This document shows, in pieces, positions 36,317-47,957 of a DNA stretch of 64,000 nt. The notes under the pieces were generated by a model. It had not been told where the DNA came from. It worked only from the letters and a program-made list of their open reading frames with translations, and made no database searches. Each line of letters starts with the position of its first letter. Positions within the stretch are counted from its first letter, which is position 1. This DNA is from Nicotiana tabacum (taxonomy: Eukaryota; Streptophyta; Magnoliopsida; Solanales; Solanaceae): NCBI RefSeq assembly GCF_000715075.1, contig NC_134082.1:104200399-104264398 (forward strand), in the 5' to 3' direction. The translations under genes and the position numbers were made by a program.

Positions 36317-36648
36317 CACCCATAGGAGATGCATTTCCTCCTAAATTAGTTTTACCCATAGGAGAGGCATTTCCTCCTAAGTTTAGTTTTACCCATATGA
36401 GAGGCATTTCCTCCTAAGTTTGTTTTTTTTACCCATAGGAGAGGCATTTCCTCCTAAGTTTAGTTTTACCCATAGGAGAGGCATTTCCTCCTAAGTTTAT
36501 TTTTACCCATAGGAGATGTATTTCCTCCTAAGTTTAGTTTTACCCATAGGAGAGGCATTTCCTTCTAAGTTTAGTTTTACCCATAGGAGAAGCATTTCCT
36601 CCTAAGTTTTTTTTTATACCCATAGGAGATGCATTTCCTCCTAAGTTG
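36317..36648 (+). repeat. nine-unit 38-bp hairpin array in element B
   Basis: Nine imperfect units of ACCCATAGGAGAGGCATTTC followed by CTCCTAAGTTTAGTTTT. Within each unit AGGAG pairs with CTCCT, so each could form a short hairpin with an 8-9 base loop. Confidence 0.93.
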
Positions 36649-37696
36649 TTGTTGAAATCAGGAGCCCGCCTGAAGAGAGGAAAGGCGTTTATTTTTCAAA
36701 GTTGTTGTTGAAATCAGGAGCCCGCCTGAAGAGAGGAAAGGCGTTTTATTTTTAAAAGTTGTTGAAATCTCGCCAACCTAAAGAAATGAATGACATTTTA
36801 TTTTAAAAGTTGTTTGTTTGAAGTCAGGAGCCCGCCTGAAGAGAGGAATGACGTTTATTTTCAAAGTTGTTGTTGAAGTCAGGAGTCCGCCTGAAGAGAG
36901 GAAAGGCGTTTTATTTTAAAGTTGTTTAAATCTCGCCAACCTAAAGAAAGGAATGACATTTTATTTTTCAAAATTGTTGTTGAGGTCAGGAGCCCGCCTG
37001 AAGAGAGGAATGCCGTTTATTTTAAAGTTGTTGTTGAAGTCAGGAGCCCGCCTGAAGAGAGGAATGGCGTTTATTTTAAAGTTGTTGTTGAAGTCAGGAG
37101 CCCGCCTGAAGAGAGGAAAGGCGTTTTATTTTAAAGTTTTTTTTGAAGTCAGGAGCCCGCCTGAAGAGAGGAATGGCGTTTATTTTAAAGTTGTTGTTGA
37201 AGTCAGGAGCCCGCCTGAAGAGAGGAAAGGCGTTTTATTTTTAAAGTTGTTGTTGAAGTCAGGAGCCCGCCTGAACAGAGAAAAGGCATTTTATTTTGCA
37301 AAGTTGTTGTTGAGGTCAGGAGCCCGCCTGAAGAGAGGAAAGGCGTTTTATTTTTAAAGTTGTTTAAATATCGCCAACCTAAAGAAAGGAATGGCATTTT
37401 ATTTTTCAAAGTTGTTGTTGAAGTCAGGAGCCCGCCTGAAGAAAGAAAATGCGTTTTAGTTTTCAAAGTTGTTGTTAAAGTCAGGAGCCCGCCTGAAGAT
37501 AGGAAAGGCGTTTTATTTTTAAAAGTTGTTGTATTTGAAGTCAGGAGCCCGCCTGAAGAGAGGAAAGACGTTTTATTTTTCAAAATTGTTGTTGAAGTTA
37601 GGAGCCCGCCTGAAGAGAGGAAAGGCGTTTTATTTTTAAAAGTTGTTGAAATCTCGCCAACCTAAAGAAAGGAATGACATTTTGTTTTTAAAGTTG
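36649..37696 (+). repeat. 54-58 bp tandem array in element B (about 19 units)
   Basis: About 15 units contain TCAGGAGCCCGCCTGAAGAG, with GGAAAGGCGTTTTATTTT and AGTTGTTGTTGAAG between. Roughly four variant units read CTCGCCAACCTAAAGAAA instead and are spaced through the array (about 36770, 36930, 37370 and 37655), pointing to higher-order units. Because the period is often close to a multiple of three, repetitive reading frames of up to 134 codons appear on both strands; they are not genes. Confidence 0.92.
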
Positions 37697-38052
37697 TTGT
37701 TGAAGTTGGGAGCCCGCTCATATAACAGAGGAATACATTTCAGTCTTTTCATTTCAAGCGTTGAAGTTGGGAGCCCACCCATAGAACAGAGGAATACATT
37801 TCAGTCTTTTCATTTCAAGTGTTGAAGTTGAGAGCCCGCCCATAGAACAGAGGAATACATTTCAGTCTTTTCATTTCAAGTGTTAAAGTTGGGAGCCCGC
37901 CCATATAACAAAGGAATACATTTCAGTATTTTCATTTCAAGTATTGAAGTTGGGAGCCCGCCCATAAGAACAGTGGAATACATTTCAGTCTTTACTTTTC
38001 AAGTGTTGAAGTTGGGAGCTCGCCCATACAACAGAGGAATACATTTCAAGAT
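37697..38052 (+). repeat. six-unit 58-bp array in element B
   Basis: Six units of GTTGAAGTTGGGAGCCCGCC, CATAGAACAGAGGAATACAT, then TTCAGTCTTTTCATTTCAAG. The GTTGAAGT and GGAGCCCGCC segments match the preceding array, so the two arrays probably have a common origin. Confidence 0.92.
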
Positions 38053-38744
38053 CAAGTCATAAGGCAGTAAAGTAGAAGGTTACAACAGGAATCCCCAGCA
38101 GGAAACAATAAAAATCCCCAGCACCGGGAAGCAGAAGGTGGCAACAAGAGGTCCCAGCACAAATTCAAGCGCCTGAGTCAAAAGGAAGAAAAGACGCGTC
38201 TTGAAAGAAGCGGCCTGTGAACATTAAATTATGCCCAACATAACAAATCTGATGAAGAAAGTTGTATCCCCAGAGGAACTGCCGAAAAGCTTAATGAAGA
38301 AAGCCATGTCCCCAGCGGACCGAACAAAATGATGAAAACTGGTATTCAAAAAAGCAAAGGGCCAGTGTCATCCCCAAATTCACGGAAGAAAAGCACCGGA
38401 GGAAACACAAGCCGACAAGAAAACAAGGCAACAAGAACAAGTTGCAGTCTAGCCTAGCTTCTTGTTTTCTTTTTAGCACGGTGTAACAAGGAGATCGGTA
38501 AGCAGTGGTAATAGCATGCAACAACAGTAACATTGCAGTCCCATGGTAGTCCCAGCTACCCAAACTTCCCGAACTACATTAACCTGATTCCCCTTTAGCC
38601 AGAGATATGTAGGAAACCTTTGAAGCAAAGATTCGGTTAAATCTTTTTCAAAAAATGCTTCACACGGAGTACTCGGATGGGCAAAAATCGCTCACTTTAT
38701 CTTTGCACGAAAACCCTTCGTGTCTTCGGGCAAAGAGGGACAGT
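38053..38744 (+). other. element B segment before the 3' LTR
   Basis: Non-coding. It contains several CCCCAGC motifs, one degenerate ACGTAGGCAA module (38561-38636) and the polypurine tract (38731-38744) that abuts the 3' LTR. Confidence 0.7.
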
Positions 38745-41700
38745 TGTAAGTACGTGATTTTTGCCCTATATGAGAATTACTCCCAAAAAATTCAAAATAA
38801 AATGATTTTCCTTGGTGTGCAATTTTGAGAATTTTTGTGACATTTTTGGATAATTATTTGTATTTGTCTATGCATGTTTATTTGTTAAATTAATAAAAAA
38901 AAATACAAAAATATATCGCATTTTGCATGTAGGATTTAATTTTACAATTAGGAGTAATTAAGTAAGTTTTACAAAAATAAAAAAATCACAAAAAATAACG
39001 TACTTCGCATTTTAATGTTTAATGTCAAAATTGTGTGATTTCTTTTAATTTGATATTTAATTATTTGTGATAATTACTACTTAGAGTTAATTAATATTTT
39101 TAGGATAATTTGGTTGAGGTTAAATTTAGGTTTTTATTTTTATTTTAATTGGGAAAGAAAATTGACAAGGAAAAGAAAATAAGAAGAGGAAAATCGGATT
39201 TGGGCCAATTCCTATTCAATTCACCCAAGCCCAAACCAAAACACCCTTATACCCAACCAAAATACCCACAAACCAAGCCCAACCCCTTAACAATCTGATC
39301 CACCCCATCTCCCCACTCAATCTTGACCATTGATCTATAGTAGATCCAACGGTCCGGAACTCACCCATTTTTTAATATAAAAACTATTCAAAAAAAAAAC
39401 CACCCCCTCATTTCTAAACTCCTCATTCTTCCACTTCTCTCACATCTCTTTAAACTTAAAACCTCTCTACATCCCTCTTCTCCCTCCACCGCCGCCGCCG
39501 CCCATCGGAATTCTTTTCCGGCGGCGGCCTATCTCTAAATTCGCTCAAATTCACACAATCTTCTCCTCTTCTCCTCATCTACCTCATCTTATCAACCAAA
39601 CTCTCAAATACCCAACCAAAATTCGTAGATCTTAGATCTAAAAAAGCAAAAAACCTAGATCTACCCTTTTTTTTGTGTGCATTTTTCTAGCCGTTAAAAA
39701 ATTCTCCGGTCAAGATCTCCCATAAAGGATCTTAGATCCAAGACGAGAGCCTTGATTTGAGGATTTTTTCACGGTTAGACCCATGTAATTTTGTTATTTA
39801 ATTTCCATCTTCCTTAATTTATTTATGCATTTATATTTTTCGTATTTTTATTCTCTTATGTATGTTATTTTCTGTATTTTTGTTTTATTTATTTATTTAT
39901 TTTCTGTTTTTTATTTTATTTATATTCTGAATATTTTTTTAATATATTTATTTTTGTCCGAATTTTATTTATTTATTTTTCTGTTTAACGCATATTTTAA
40001 ACCTCTGTTATAATTAATTAATTACTTAAGTCATATTTAACTAAAATATATATAAAAAAAGATGTGTAGATAGATTTTAATTAGATAAAAATGATAAATA
40101 AAAAATTATTATTAAAAATGTAGTATTTATATTCCGTTTTTATTTTTTTTACATCCATTATTTTAATTACTGTTATTTTATTAAATATATTATGTAGTTA
40201 TTAATGGGTTGTATTAGTAATAACAAATAGTGGTAGGGTAGAAATTGCACTGCTTTTAAATAACAAGTAGTGGTAGGGTAGGAATTGCACTACTTAATTT
40301 AAATAATAGCACTAGCTTAGTGGAAAATTTAAAAATGAAAAGATAATTTGATAATGGAGGATGCATTAACAGGAATTGTCTATAAAAATGCTGGTTTTGA
40401 GAGATTAAATAAAAAGGGAGGAGAGAATAAAGAGAGAACACAGAATTGAGAGAGGAGAGAATACAAAACAGAAGGGAGAAGAGATAAAAATTGGAGAAAT
40501 TTCAAAACTAAAGAAGAGAACAAAAACTGAAAAAAAATCTTCTACTTTCTTTCATTGTTTGAAATCAGCATTAATTGAAGCTTGATCCACCCCATCTCCC
40601 CACTCAATCTTGACCATTGATCCATAGTAGATCCAACGGTCTGGAACTCACCCATTTTTTAATATAAAAACTATTCAAAAAAAAAAACCACCCCCTCATT
40701 TCTAAACTCCTCATTTTTCCACTTCTCTCACATCTCTTTAAACTTAAAACCTCTCTACATCCCTCTTCTCCCTCCACCGCCGCCGCCGCCCATCGGAATT
40801 CTTTTCCGGCGGCGGCCTATCTCTAAATTCGCTCAAATTCACAGCCGCCCATCGGAATTCTTTTCCGGCGGCGGCCTATCTCTAAATTCGCTCAAATTCA
40901 CACAATCTTCTCCTCTTCTCCTCATCTACCTCATCTTATCAACTAAACTCTCAAATACCCAACCAAAATTCGTAGATCTTAGATCTAAAAAAGCAAAAAA
41001 TCTAGATCTACCCTTTTTTTTGTGTGCATTTTTCTAGCCGTTAAAAAATTCTCCGGTCAAGATCTCCCATAAAGGATCTTAGATCCAAGACGAGAGCCTT
41101 GATTTGAGGATTTTTTCACGGTTAGACCCATGTAATTTTGTTATTTAATTTCCACCTTCCTTAATTTATTTATGCATTTATATTTTTCGTATTTTTATTC
41201 TCTTATGTATGTTATTTTCTGTATTTTTGATTTATTTATTTATTTATTTATTTTCTATTTTTTTATTTTATTTATATTTTGAATATATTTTTAATATATT
41301 TATTTTTGTCCGAATTTTATTTATTTATTTTTCTGTTTAACGCATATTTTAAACCTCTGTTATAATTAATTAATTACTTAAGTCATATTTAACTAAAATA
41401 TATAAAAAAAAAGATGTGTAGATAGATTTTAATTAGATAAAAATGATAAATAAAAAATTATTATTAAAAATGTAGTATTTATATTCCGTTTTTATTTTTT
41501 TTACATCCATTATTTTAATTACTGTTATTTTATTAAATATATTATGTAGTTATTAATGGGTTGTATTAGTAATAACAAATAGTGGTAGGGTAGAAATTGC
41601 ACTGCTTTTAAATAACAAGTAGTGGTAGGGTAGGAATTGCACTACTTAATTTAAATAATAGCACTAGCTTAGTGGAAAATTTAAAAATGAAAAGATAATT

Positions 41701-44700
41701 TGATAATGGAGGATGCATTAACAGGAATTGTCTATAAAAATGCTGGTTTTGAGAGATTAAATAAAAAGGGAGGAGAGAATAAAGAGAGAACACAGAATTG
41801 AGAGAGGAGAGAATACAAAACAGAAGGGAGAAGAGATAAAAATTGGAGAAATTTCAAAACTAAAGAAGAGAACAAAAACTGAAAAAAAATCTTCTACTTT
41901 CTTTCATTGTTTGAAATCAGCATTAATTGAAGCTTGATCCACCCCATCTCCCCACTCAATCTTGACCATTGATCCATAGTAGATCCAACGGTCTGGAACT
42001 CACCCATTTTTTAATATAAAAACTATTCAAAAAAAAAAACCACCCCCTCATTTCTAAACTCCTCATTCTTCCACTTCTCTCACATCTCTCTAAACTTAAA
42101 ACCTCTCTACATCCCTCTTCTCCCTCCACCGCCGCCGCCGCCCATCGGAATTCTTTTCCGGCGGCGGCCTATCTCTAAATTCGCTCAAATTCACACAATC
42201 TTCTCCTCTTCTCCTCATCTACCTCATCTTACCAACCAAACTCTCAAATACCCAACCAAAATTCGTAGATCTTAGATCTAAAAAAGCAAAAAACCTAGAT
42301 CTACCCTTTTTTTGTGTGCATTTTCCTAGCCGTTAAAAAATTCTCCGGTCAAGATCTCCCATAAAGGATCTTAGATCCAAGACGAGAGCCTTGATTTGAG
42401 GATTTTTTCACGGTTAGACCCATGTAATTTTGTTATTTAATTTCCACATTCCTTAATTTATTTATGCATTTATATTTTTCGTATTTTTATTCTCTTATGT
42501 ATGTTATTTTCTGTATTTTTGTTTTATTTATTTATTTATTTTCTATTTTTTATTTTATTTATATTCTGAATATTTTTTTAATATATTTATTTTTGTCCGA
42601 ATTTTATTTATTTATTTTTCTGTTTAACGCATATTTTAAACCTCTGTTATAATTAATTAATTACTTAAGTCATATTTAACTAAAATATATAAAAAAAAAG
42701 ATGTGTAGATAGATTTTAATTAGATAAAAATGATAAATAAAAAATTATTATTAAAAATGTAGTATTTATATTCCGTTTTTATTTTTTTTACATCCATTAT
42801 TTTAATTACTGTTATTTTATTAAATATATTATGTAGTTATTAATGGGTTGTATTACTAATAACAAGTAGTGGTAGGGTAGAAATTGCACTGCTTTTAAAT
42901 AACAAGTAGTGGTAGGGTAGGAATTGCACTACTTAATTTAAATAATAGCACTAGCTTAGTGGAAAATTTAAAAATGAAAAGATAATTTGATAATGGAGGA
43001 TGCATTAACAGGAATTGTCTATAAAAATGCTGGTTTTGAGAGATTAAAAAAAAAAGGGAGGAGAGAATAAAGAGAGAACACAGAATTGAGAGAGGAGAGA
43101 ATACAAAACAGAAGGGAGAAGAGATAAAAATTAAAGAAATTTCAAAACTAAAGGAGAGAACAAAAACTGAAAAAAAATCTTCTACTTTCCTTCATTGTTT
43201 GAAATCAACATTAATTGTTGTTTGTTTCATCGAAGCTTGAAGTTTTTTTTTTTTGGGATTACTACTCCACCGGTTTGCAAACTCTGTTCCTGGGTTGTTA
43301 CTGTTGCTGGGCTGTTGTTGTTGTGCTGTATTGTTATTACTGTTGTTGATTCTCATCTTAATCTTCTTTTGTTTCCAATACCAGGTACACGACTGTAATA
43401 CTAGCTATTGCAAGCTAATAATGTGGAAGCATGAATACATATGAAGAATGAAATTTTGAAGTTTTAATTTCATTTTTTTGTTCCTTTTATTGATTGTATT
43501 TAAGTTATTTCATGTATTACTGAATAATAATTGGAATAAGAAAAAAAAACATAAGTTAGTCTTTAATTAATCAGTTTGGCAAAACGGGTTAATTTACTAG
43601 TTATGAAGGTTTCAAGATTATCAACAGCAGGTTAATCATGAACAAGTAGCTAAATTTAGCTAAGGCATGGATTTAAATTAAATTTCGTAAATTAGGCATT
43701 AAGGCATGATTTGAGTTCAGACAAGATTAGAAGAACGTTTAAGTCTAATAAACTTTCTAATAAGCTTTAGTAATTATGGTTAAATCTAGTTTCAAATGGT
43801 TGTGAATAATTAATCTCAATAGTTTTTTTTTTTTATATAACAATGTTGAGTTTTAATCTAGCTGTATTTGATTCTTTTGAATATCAGTTGTCGAATTTTT
43901 ATTTTATTTATAATTTCGAATTTTTTTGAGTAAAATTCCTTTTCATCAATATTTATATTAATCTAGCAATTAGTATGTCATGCTTTCTTAAATAAATAAA
44001 ATAAAAACTCGTAATTAATTAGGATTTTCTTTCTTTATTTTAGAGACTAATTTTAATAGGAAAATGTAGTCGCTTTAGGATTTGTCCATCTAAAATAAAT
44101 GAGATGAGCCTCGCCCAATAAAACGCACCAATTGCGGGGCCCTCGGTAAATATTTGTTTTGAAATTGCTTAGACTTCGGGATGGACCGTTTAGCAAAATT
44201 CCACGGTCTTACCCAGAAATAACAATACGCTAGTCGCTCTAGGCGCGTCTTTAACAAATTATTTTCTTAAATATGGGTGTGCATTTATGTAACCCAAATC
44301 CAAATCTCAACGGAGTCGAAATGTGTCGATAACCACGGGTGCATTGATTGCAACGTGGTTTGAAATACGTTTTCACAATGTTGCAATTCTCCGTAAAATA
44401 ATAACAATAAATAAAAATAATAAAAGCGACTAAAGGATAAAATTTGCACATAAGTTTATAATATGTATTATATCAGATAATCAAGCCGAATATAACAGTT
44501 GAGCGACCGTGCTAGAACCACGGAACTCGGGAATGCCTAACACCTTCTCCCGGGTTAACAGAATTCCTTATTCGGATTTCTGGTTCGCAGACTGTAATAC
44601 AGAGTCATTCTTTTCGTCAATTCGGGATTAAAATTTATGACTTGGGACACCCTAAATCTCCCAAGTGGCGATTCTGAAATAAATAAACAAATCCCGTTTC

Positions 44701-44764
44701 GATTGTCCTTTAATTGGAAAAAACTCCTTCACCCCTCGCGGGGACGGAAAAAGGAGGTGTGACA
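38745..44764 (+). repeat. element B 3' LTR (6020 bp) with a triplicated internal block
   Basis: Colinear with the 5' LTR except that the segment beginning GATCCACCCCATCTCCCC is present three times: 39297-40583, 40584-41935 and 41936 onward. The two extra copies account for the 2641-bp size difference. The junction sequence is TTAATTGAAGCTTGATCCAC in both cases. The middle copy also has a short extra duplication of the GCCGCCCATCGG/GGCGGCGGCC segment near 40850. Confidence 0.95.
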
Positions 44765-44769
44765 AAGGA
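44765..44769. repeat. target-site duplication of element B (right)
   Basis: AAGGA directly after the 3' LTR, identical to 26981-26985. Confidence 0.97.
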
Positions 44770-45290
44770 CATGGTCAGTTCCACACCGGAACTAGAGGAT
44801 ACATTAGCCATATTTTTTATGAGAGAAAGGATATTCAGGCAAGGAAAGATTAGAAGCAACAGGAATCACTAAGACCGAAAAAGAAGACACATAGTAATGG
44901 AGGAAAGAGAAGAAGGCACAAGGTTTTGATGAGGAAAACATGTAAAGAACAAATGAATGTCATCACATCTCTATTTATAAGAATTCGGGCATCAAAACCA
45001 AGAGGTTATGCCATCATTACCTAGCACTAGAATCGAAATGGCAGCCCTAACCGATAGTCGCACGCAAAACGAGATAAAGTATAAAAAATGTACCATAATG
45101 ACGCATGATGTCATGACGTCACTCTAGTGCAGAAACGACGCAACCCCAAAGGTTGCAGCTCACAAAGGCCACGTTGTCAGCTCGTCCCACACTTAACTAC
45201 CTAACTCACTCGTCCACTCTCCTCGACCATAACCAAAAGTCTGCTTATCGAGGTCATCTGAGGATGGCCTCAATAACCTCAGGGACTAAC
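44770..45290 (+). other. element A segment between B and the 3' LTR
   Basis: Continues element A. It holds the 5' part of the antisense ORF (a minus-strand ATG near 44812, out of frame with the better-preserved downstream piece) and its presumed 5' UTR, then non-coding DNA up to the 3' LTR of A. The run just before the LTR is not strongly polypurine. Confidence 0.55.
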
Positions 45291-46339
45291 TGTATAGGTC
45301 GAAATCTACCACGGAACATTTAGGGCGAGGAAGTATTGAGGGAAGAATTAGTCGAGGACGAGGTCCGCGAAAAGAGTTGTAACGGCTAGTTTTTAGAATA
45401 GGATAATAGAGAGAATATTCTTTAAAGAGGACAAAAGATAAGGAAAAGGGGCATGTAAAATTCACTTGATAAGAATAGATTTGTGAGAAGGATTCTCCCC
45501 CTCTAGCAAAGATACAAACATTACCTTTTCGTCAAGATTCTTGTTCATACTATCCCATACTTTTCCATCAGATCCGAGAATAGTTCGATTATTCAAGGAT
45601 TTATCTGTCACTCATCATTGTCAGGAGGAACAATCATCTAATTCATTCTTTATTGGGTGAATCACACTTCCTATTTACTTGCCATTTATTATTATTTATT
45701 GCTAGTTACTCCTCCATTATTGCTGATACCTTTTAAAATATTTAGTGCTTGTTATTGCCAATCTCCCACCAGATCTGTTCAACGATTAGCTACATTTTCG
45801 GAACTTACAGCTTGTTTGCATGGTTGTTACTTGTTGTATTGTATCATATTGTTACTTTAAATACGATGTTTGTTTTAATTGTTATTTTAATTTTATTGTA
45901 TCGTATCGTTAAATCCGGTGTTACGTAACGACGAAATGTCTCACTTTATGTAACGACCGATTTGGTGTGGTTGCGTCGTTACCTTGTCTTTTTCTCTCAT
46001 CTCACCCTTCATTATTATTAAATAATTTTATTTTATTATTTATCCTACAATTTATATAATAATTTTACCCTGTATTATAATTTTTTTTATAATATTGCAA
46101 GTTTATTTTTTACATTGCTGGTGCATGATATTATGAAACGATTACAAACAATACAATCTATCCAAATATTGTATTCATCAAACAATATAGTATAATACAA
46201 TATAAAACGATATGATACATTATGAAACGATATGTAACAACCATCTACTATATTTAGAGATATTATTATCAACTAGGTTTAGCCCATCATTACATAAATA
46301 CAATAGTTTTAACCCAAAGTCACACTTTTTGGTCAAACA
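45291..46339 (+). repeat. element A 3' LTR, with MITE-like insert and deletion
   Basis: Matches 19129-19777 but lacks about 55 bp around the TATA-like site (near 45420-45430). It carries roughly 440 bp of unrelated DNA at 45810-46250. It is followed by the TATTT target duplication. Confidence 0.93.
45810..46250. mobile_element. MITE-like insertion in element A 3' LTR
   Basis: Absent from the 5' LTR at the equivalent point (after AACTTACA). The ends are related inversely: GCTTGTTTGCATGGTTGTTAC at the left, and GTAGATGGTTGTTACATATC in reverse complement at the right, sharing TGGTTGTTAC. The subterminal GTATCGTATCGTT-like motifs recur inverted. A target duplication is uncertain (TACA/TATA at best). 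No coding capacity. Superfamily not assigned. Confidence 0.75.
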
Positions 46340-46344
46340 TATTT

Positions 46345-46401
46345 TACCAGCTTTCAAGAACCATATTTTATCTTGTGCAAATTTGATCTCTTTCCCCATG
46401 T
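46345..46401. other. short host DNA between elements A and C
   Basis: Pre-insertion sequence separating the TATTT duplication of element A from the GATAT duplication of element C. No feature seen. Confidence 0.7.
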
Positions 46402-46406
46402 GATAT

Positions 46407-46808
46407 TGTCATAACTGGGGGTGATGTTGGGCTGCACGAAGATAATGCATATGGGCCTGGGGGCTTGCCGAAAAGAAGCAAAAGGGGGAAGAGGCCCAAT
46501 CAAAGGTTGGTTGATTATGTTTTGGATGTTGGCTAAGAAAGAGCGTGGAAATCAAGGCAATATCAGGAGTTGGGGACCATAATTACTTAAATAGAGTGGT
46601 GCATACAGTGTAGTGGTAGGCAAAGTTTGTTAGAATATTCTTCCCCCTATCTGTGGCTCTATTCCTCCCCTTTCCTTTCTTCATGTTCTATCTTATTTAC
46701 TCTGCAATGTCTCAGTTTATATACTATTTCCTTGTAATGAGTCTTCTTTGATCCAAAGAAATTCCATTCTCAGTTCCTGTTACAAATTGTGTTGAGAATT
46801 TCATGACA
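46407..46808 (+). repeat. element C 5' LTR (402 bp)
   Basis: Direct repeat of 51103-51506, with terminal TGTCAT and ATGACA. Confidence 0.95.
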
Positions 46809-46837
46809 TTTTGGTGCTTTCATTGATCCAATCTACT

Positions 46838-47790
46838 ATGGTAGATTCTAAGCTGCCCGCCGACGATCCTTCACAGTCTGTTCGTGACCTTTCCTCCGGA
46901 TTTTCACCAGACATGGTGGAATTTTGGTCAGTCGTCGAGTCCAACCAACGATTTATGCAAGAAATGGTTTCTCAGATGGCGGCCCTTACAGCTCATCTTC
47001 GTCCTTCCGTTGGTGAGCCGTCTAGTCTCGACCGCATGACCCACTGTTACCTCTTGCACCTATCGTCACTCATCCATCCCCTTTACGCCATAAGCTAGCA
47101 CATGTTGAATTTGGGCGATTTAGCAGTGATAACCCAGAGGCATGGGTTTTTCAAGCGAATAGTTATTTTAATTTTTACAAAATCGAGGAGCTGGAACGAC
47201 TAACGATAGCTTCATTTTATTTGGATGGCGAGGCCCTCGAGTGGTATCGGTGGCTTCACCGTAAGAAGGAACTAGTTGACTGGGATCATTTCTTTGCCAA
47301 ATTGACACTCTGTTTCAGGAAACGTACAATGGTTGGCCATGGGGGACGTTTGGCTAAACTTACTCAGAACAGCACGGTGGCTGAATATCAATCCCGTTTT
47401 GAGGCTCTAGAGAGGCTATCAGAGAGCTTCATGATGGAATGTTTTCACTCTGGGCTTCGACCCGACATACAATCCGCGGTAGTGGCCCATGAGCCTCAAT
47501 CGTTGGACCAACTTATTTCGTTAGCCCATATCCATGAGCAGCGAATTGCTTTAGAAAAAGGACCCAATACTTTTAAGCCCACATATTCTAAATCCCCTCC
47601 CTTGTTACCAACGCCGACCAGTGCACCTCTCATTTCTACCATCTCTTCACCCAAATCTCTGAATCCTAGATTTCCTTTGAAACGACTTTCTCCGGCAGAA
47701 GCACAACAACGGTGAGAACAGGGGCTCTGTTTTTATTGCGATGAGAAGTATTCTCCCAATCACAAGTGCAAAACAATGCCTAAGCTCTTT
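46838..47790 (+). pseudogene. element C gag with zinc knuckle
   Basis: The capsid precursor starts at ATG 46838. The first frame runs to a stop at 47096; the capsid core resumes in another frame at about 47100-47715 (DGEALEWYRWLH, FFAKLTLCFRKR, EYQSRFEALE). A frameshift lies near 47035. A TGA at 47713-47715, probably a decayed Arg codon, precedes the CCHC knuckle CFYCDEKYSPNHKC in the same frame. Confidence 0.85.
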
Positions 47791-47957
47791 CTTCTAGAAC
47801 AGGGTCCGTCGACTGTTGATGTGCCACCAGACTTATTTGTTACTGATGACGTGTTGGCCGAAGAATTGCAGTGCTTGGAGGTTCAATCGCATTCTGCGAT
47901 TTCCTATCATGCTTTGGCAGGAGGTAATTCCTCAACCACTTTACGATTTAAGTCGAA

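Larger units (their letters stand above)
26986..44764 (+). mobile_element. element B: non-coding Ogre-like giant LTR element (LARD-like), 17.8 kb
   Basis: Both LTRs begin TGTAAGYACGTGATTTTTGC and end GGAGGTGTGACA, with a perfect AAGGA target duplication. The PBS TGGCGACTCTGCTGGGGA is at 30369-30386. A purine-rich tract CAAAGAGGGACAGT (38731-38744) directly precedes the 3' LTR. The 8.4-kb interior has no gag, protease, RT or integrase similarity in any frame. It is made of low-complexity stretches, recurrent ACGTAGGCAA modules and tandem arrays. It is inserted in element A's antisense ORF. It shares terminal bases, PBS and LTR-end structure with element D, so it may have been moved by proteins of such an element (inference). 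Confidence 0.93.
19129..46339 (+). mobile_element. element A: Ty3/gypsy Tat-like LTR retrotransposon, split by element B
   Basis: The LTRs start TGTATAGGTCGAAATCTACC and end YSAAACA-like CA. A 5-bp target duplication TATTT flanks the whole (19124-19128 and 46340-46344). Order: 5' LTR, PBS-like TGGCACCGTCTATGGG at 19780-19795, gag, protease, partial RT, a 60-bp tandem array, an antisense extra ORF, 3' LTR. RNase H and integrase are missing, apparently through an internal deletion near 23.1-23.3 kb. Subtracting element B (17.8 kb including one TSD copy) leaves about 9.4 kb. Frameshifts and stops show it is dead. The Tat assignment rests on the gag/RT sequence, the PBS and the antisense ORF. Confidence 0.92.

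Noticed and set aside
36953..37583. Reading frames of 126-134 codons on both strands in the tandem array
   Set aside because: They translate a 54-58 bp repeat whose period keeps frames open. Peptides are repetitive on both strands and there is no start context or domain.
36649..38052. CRISPR-like appearance (regular repeats with spacer-like differences)
   Set aside because: This is plant nuclear DNA inside an LTR element. Units are head-to-tail and imperfect, with no unique spacers or cas genes.
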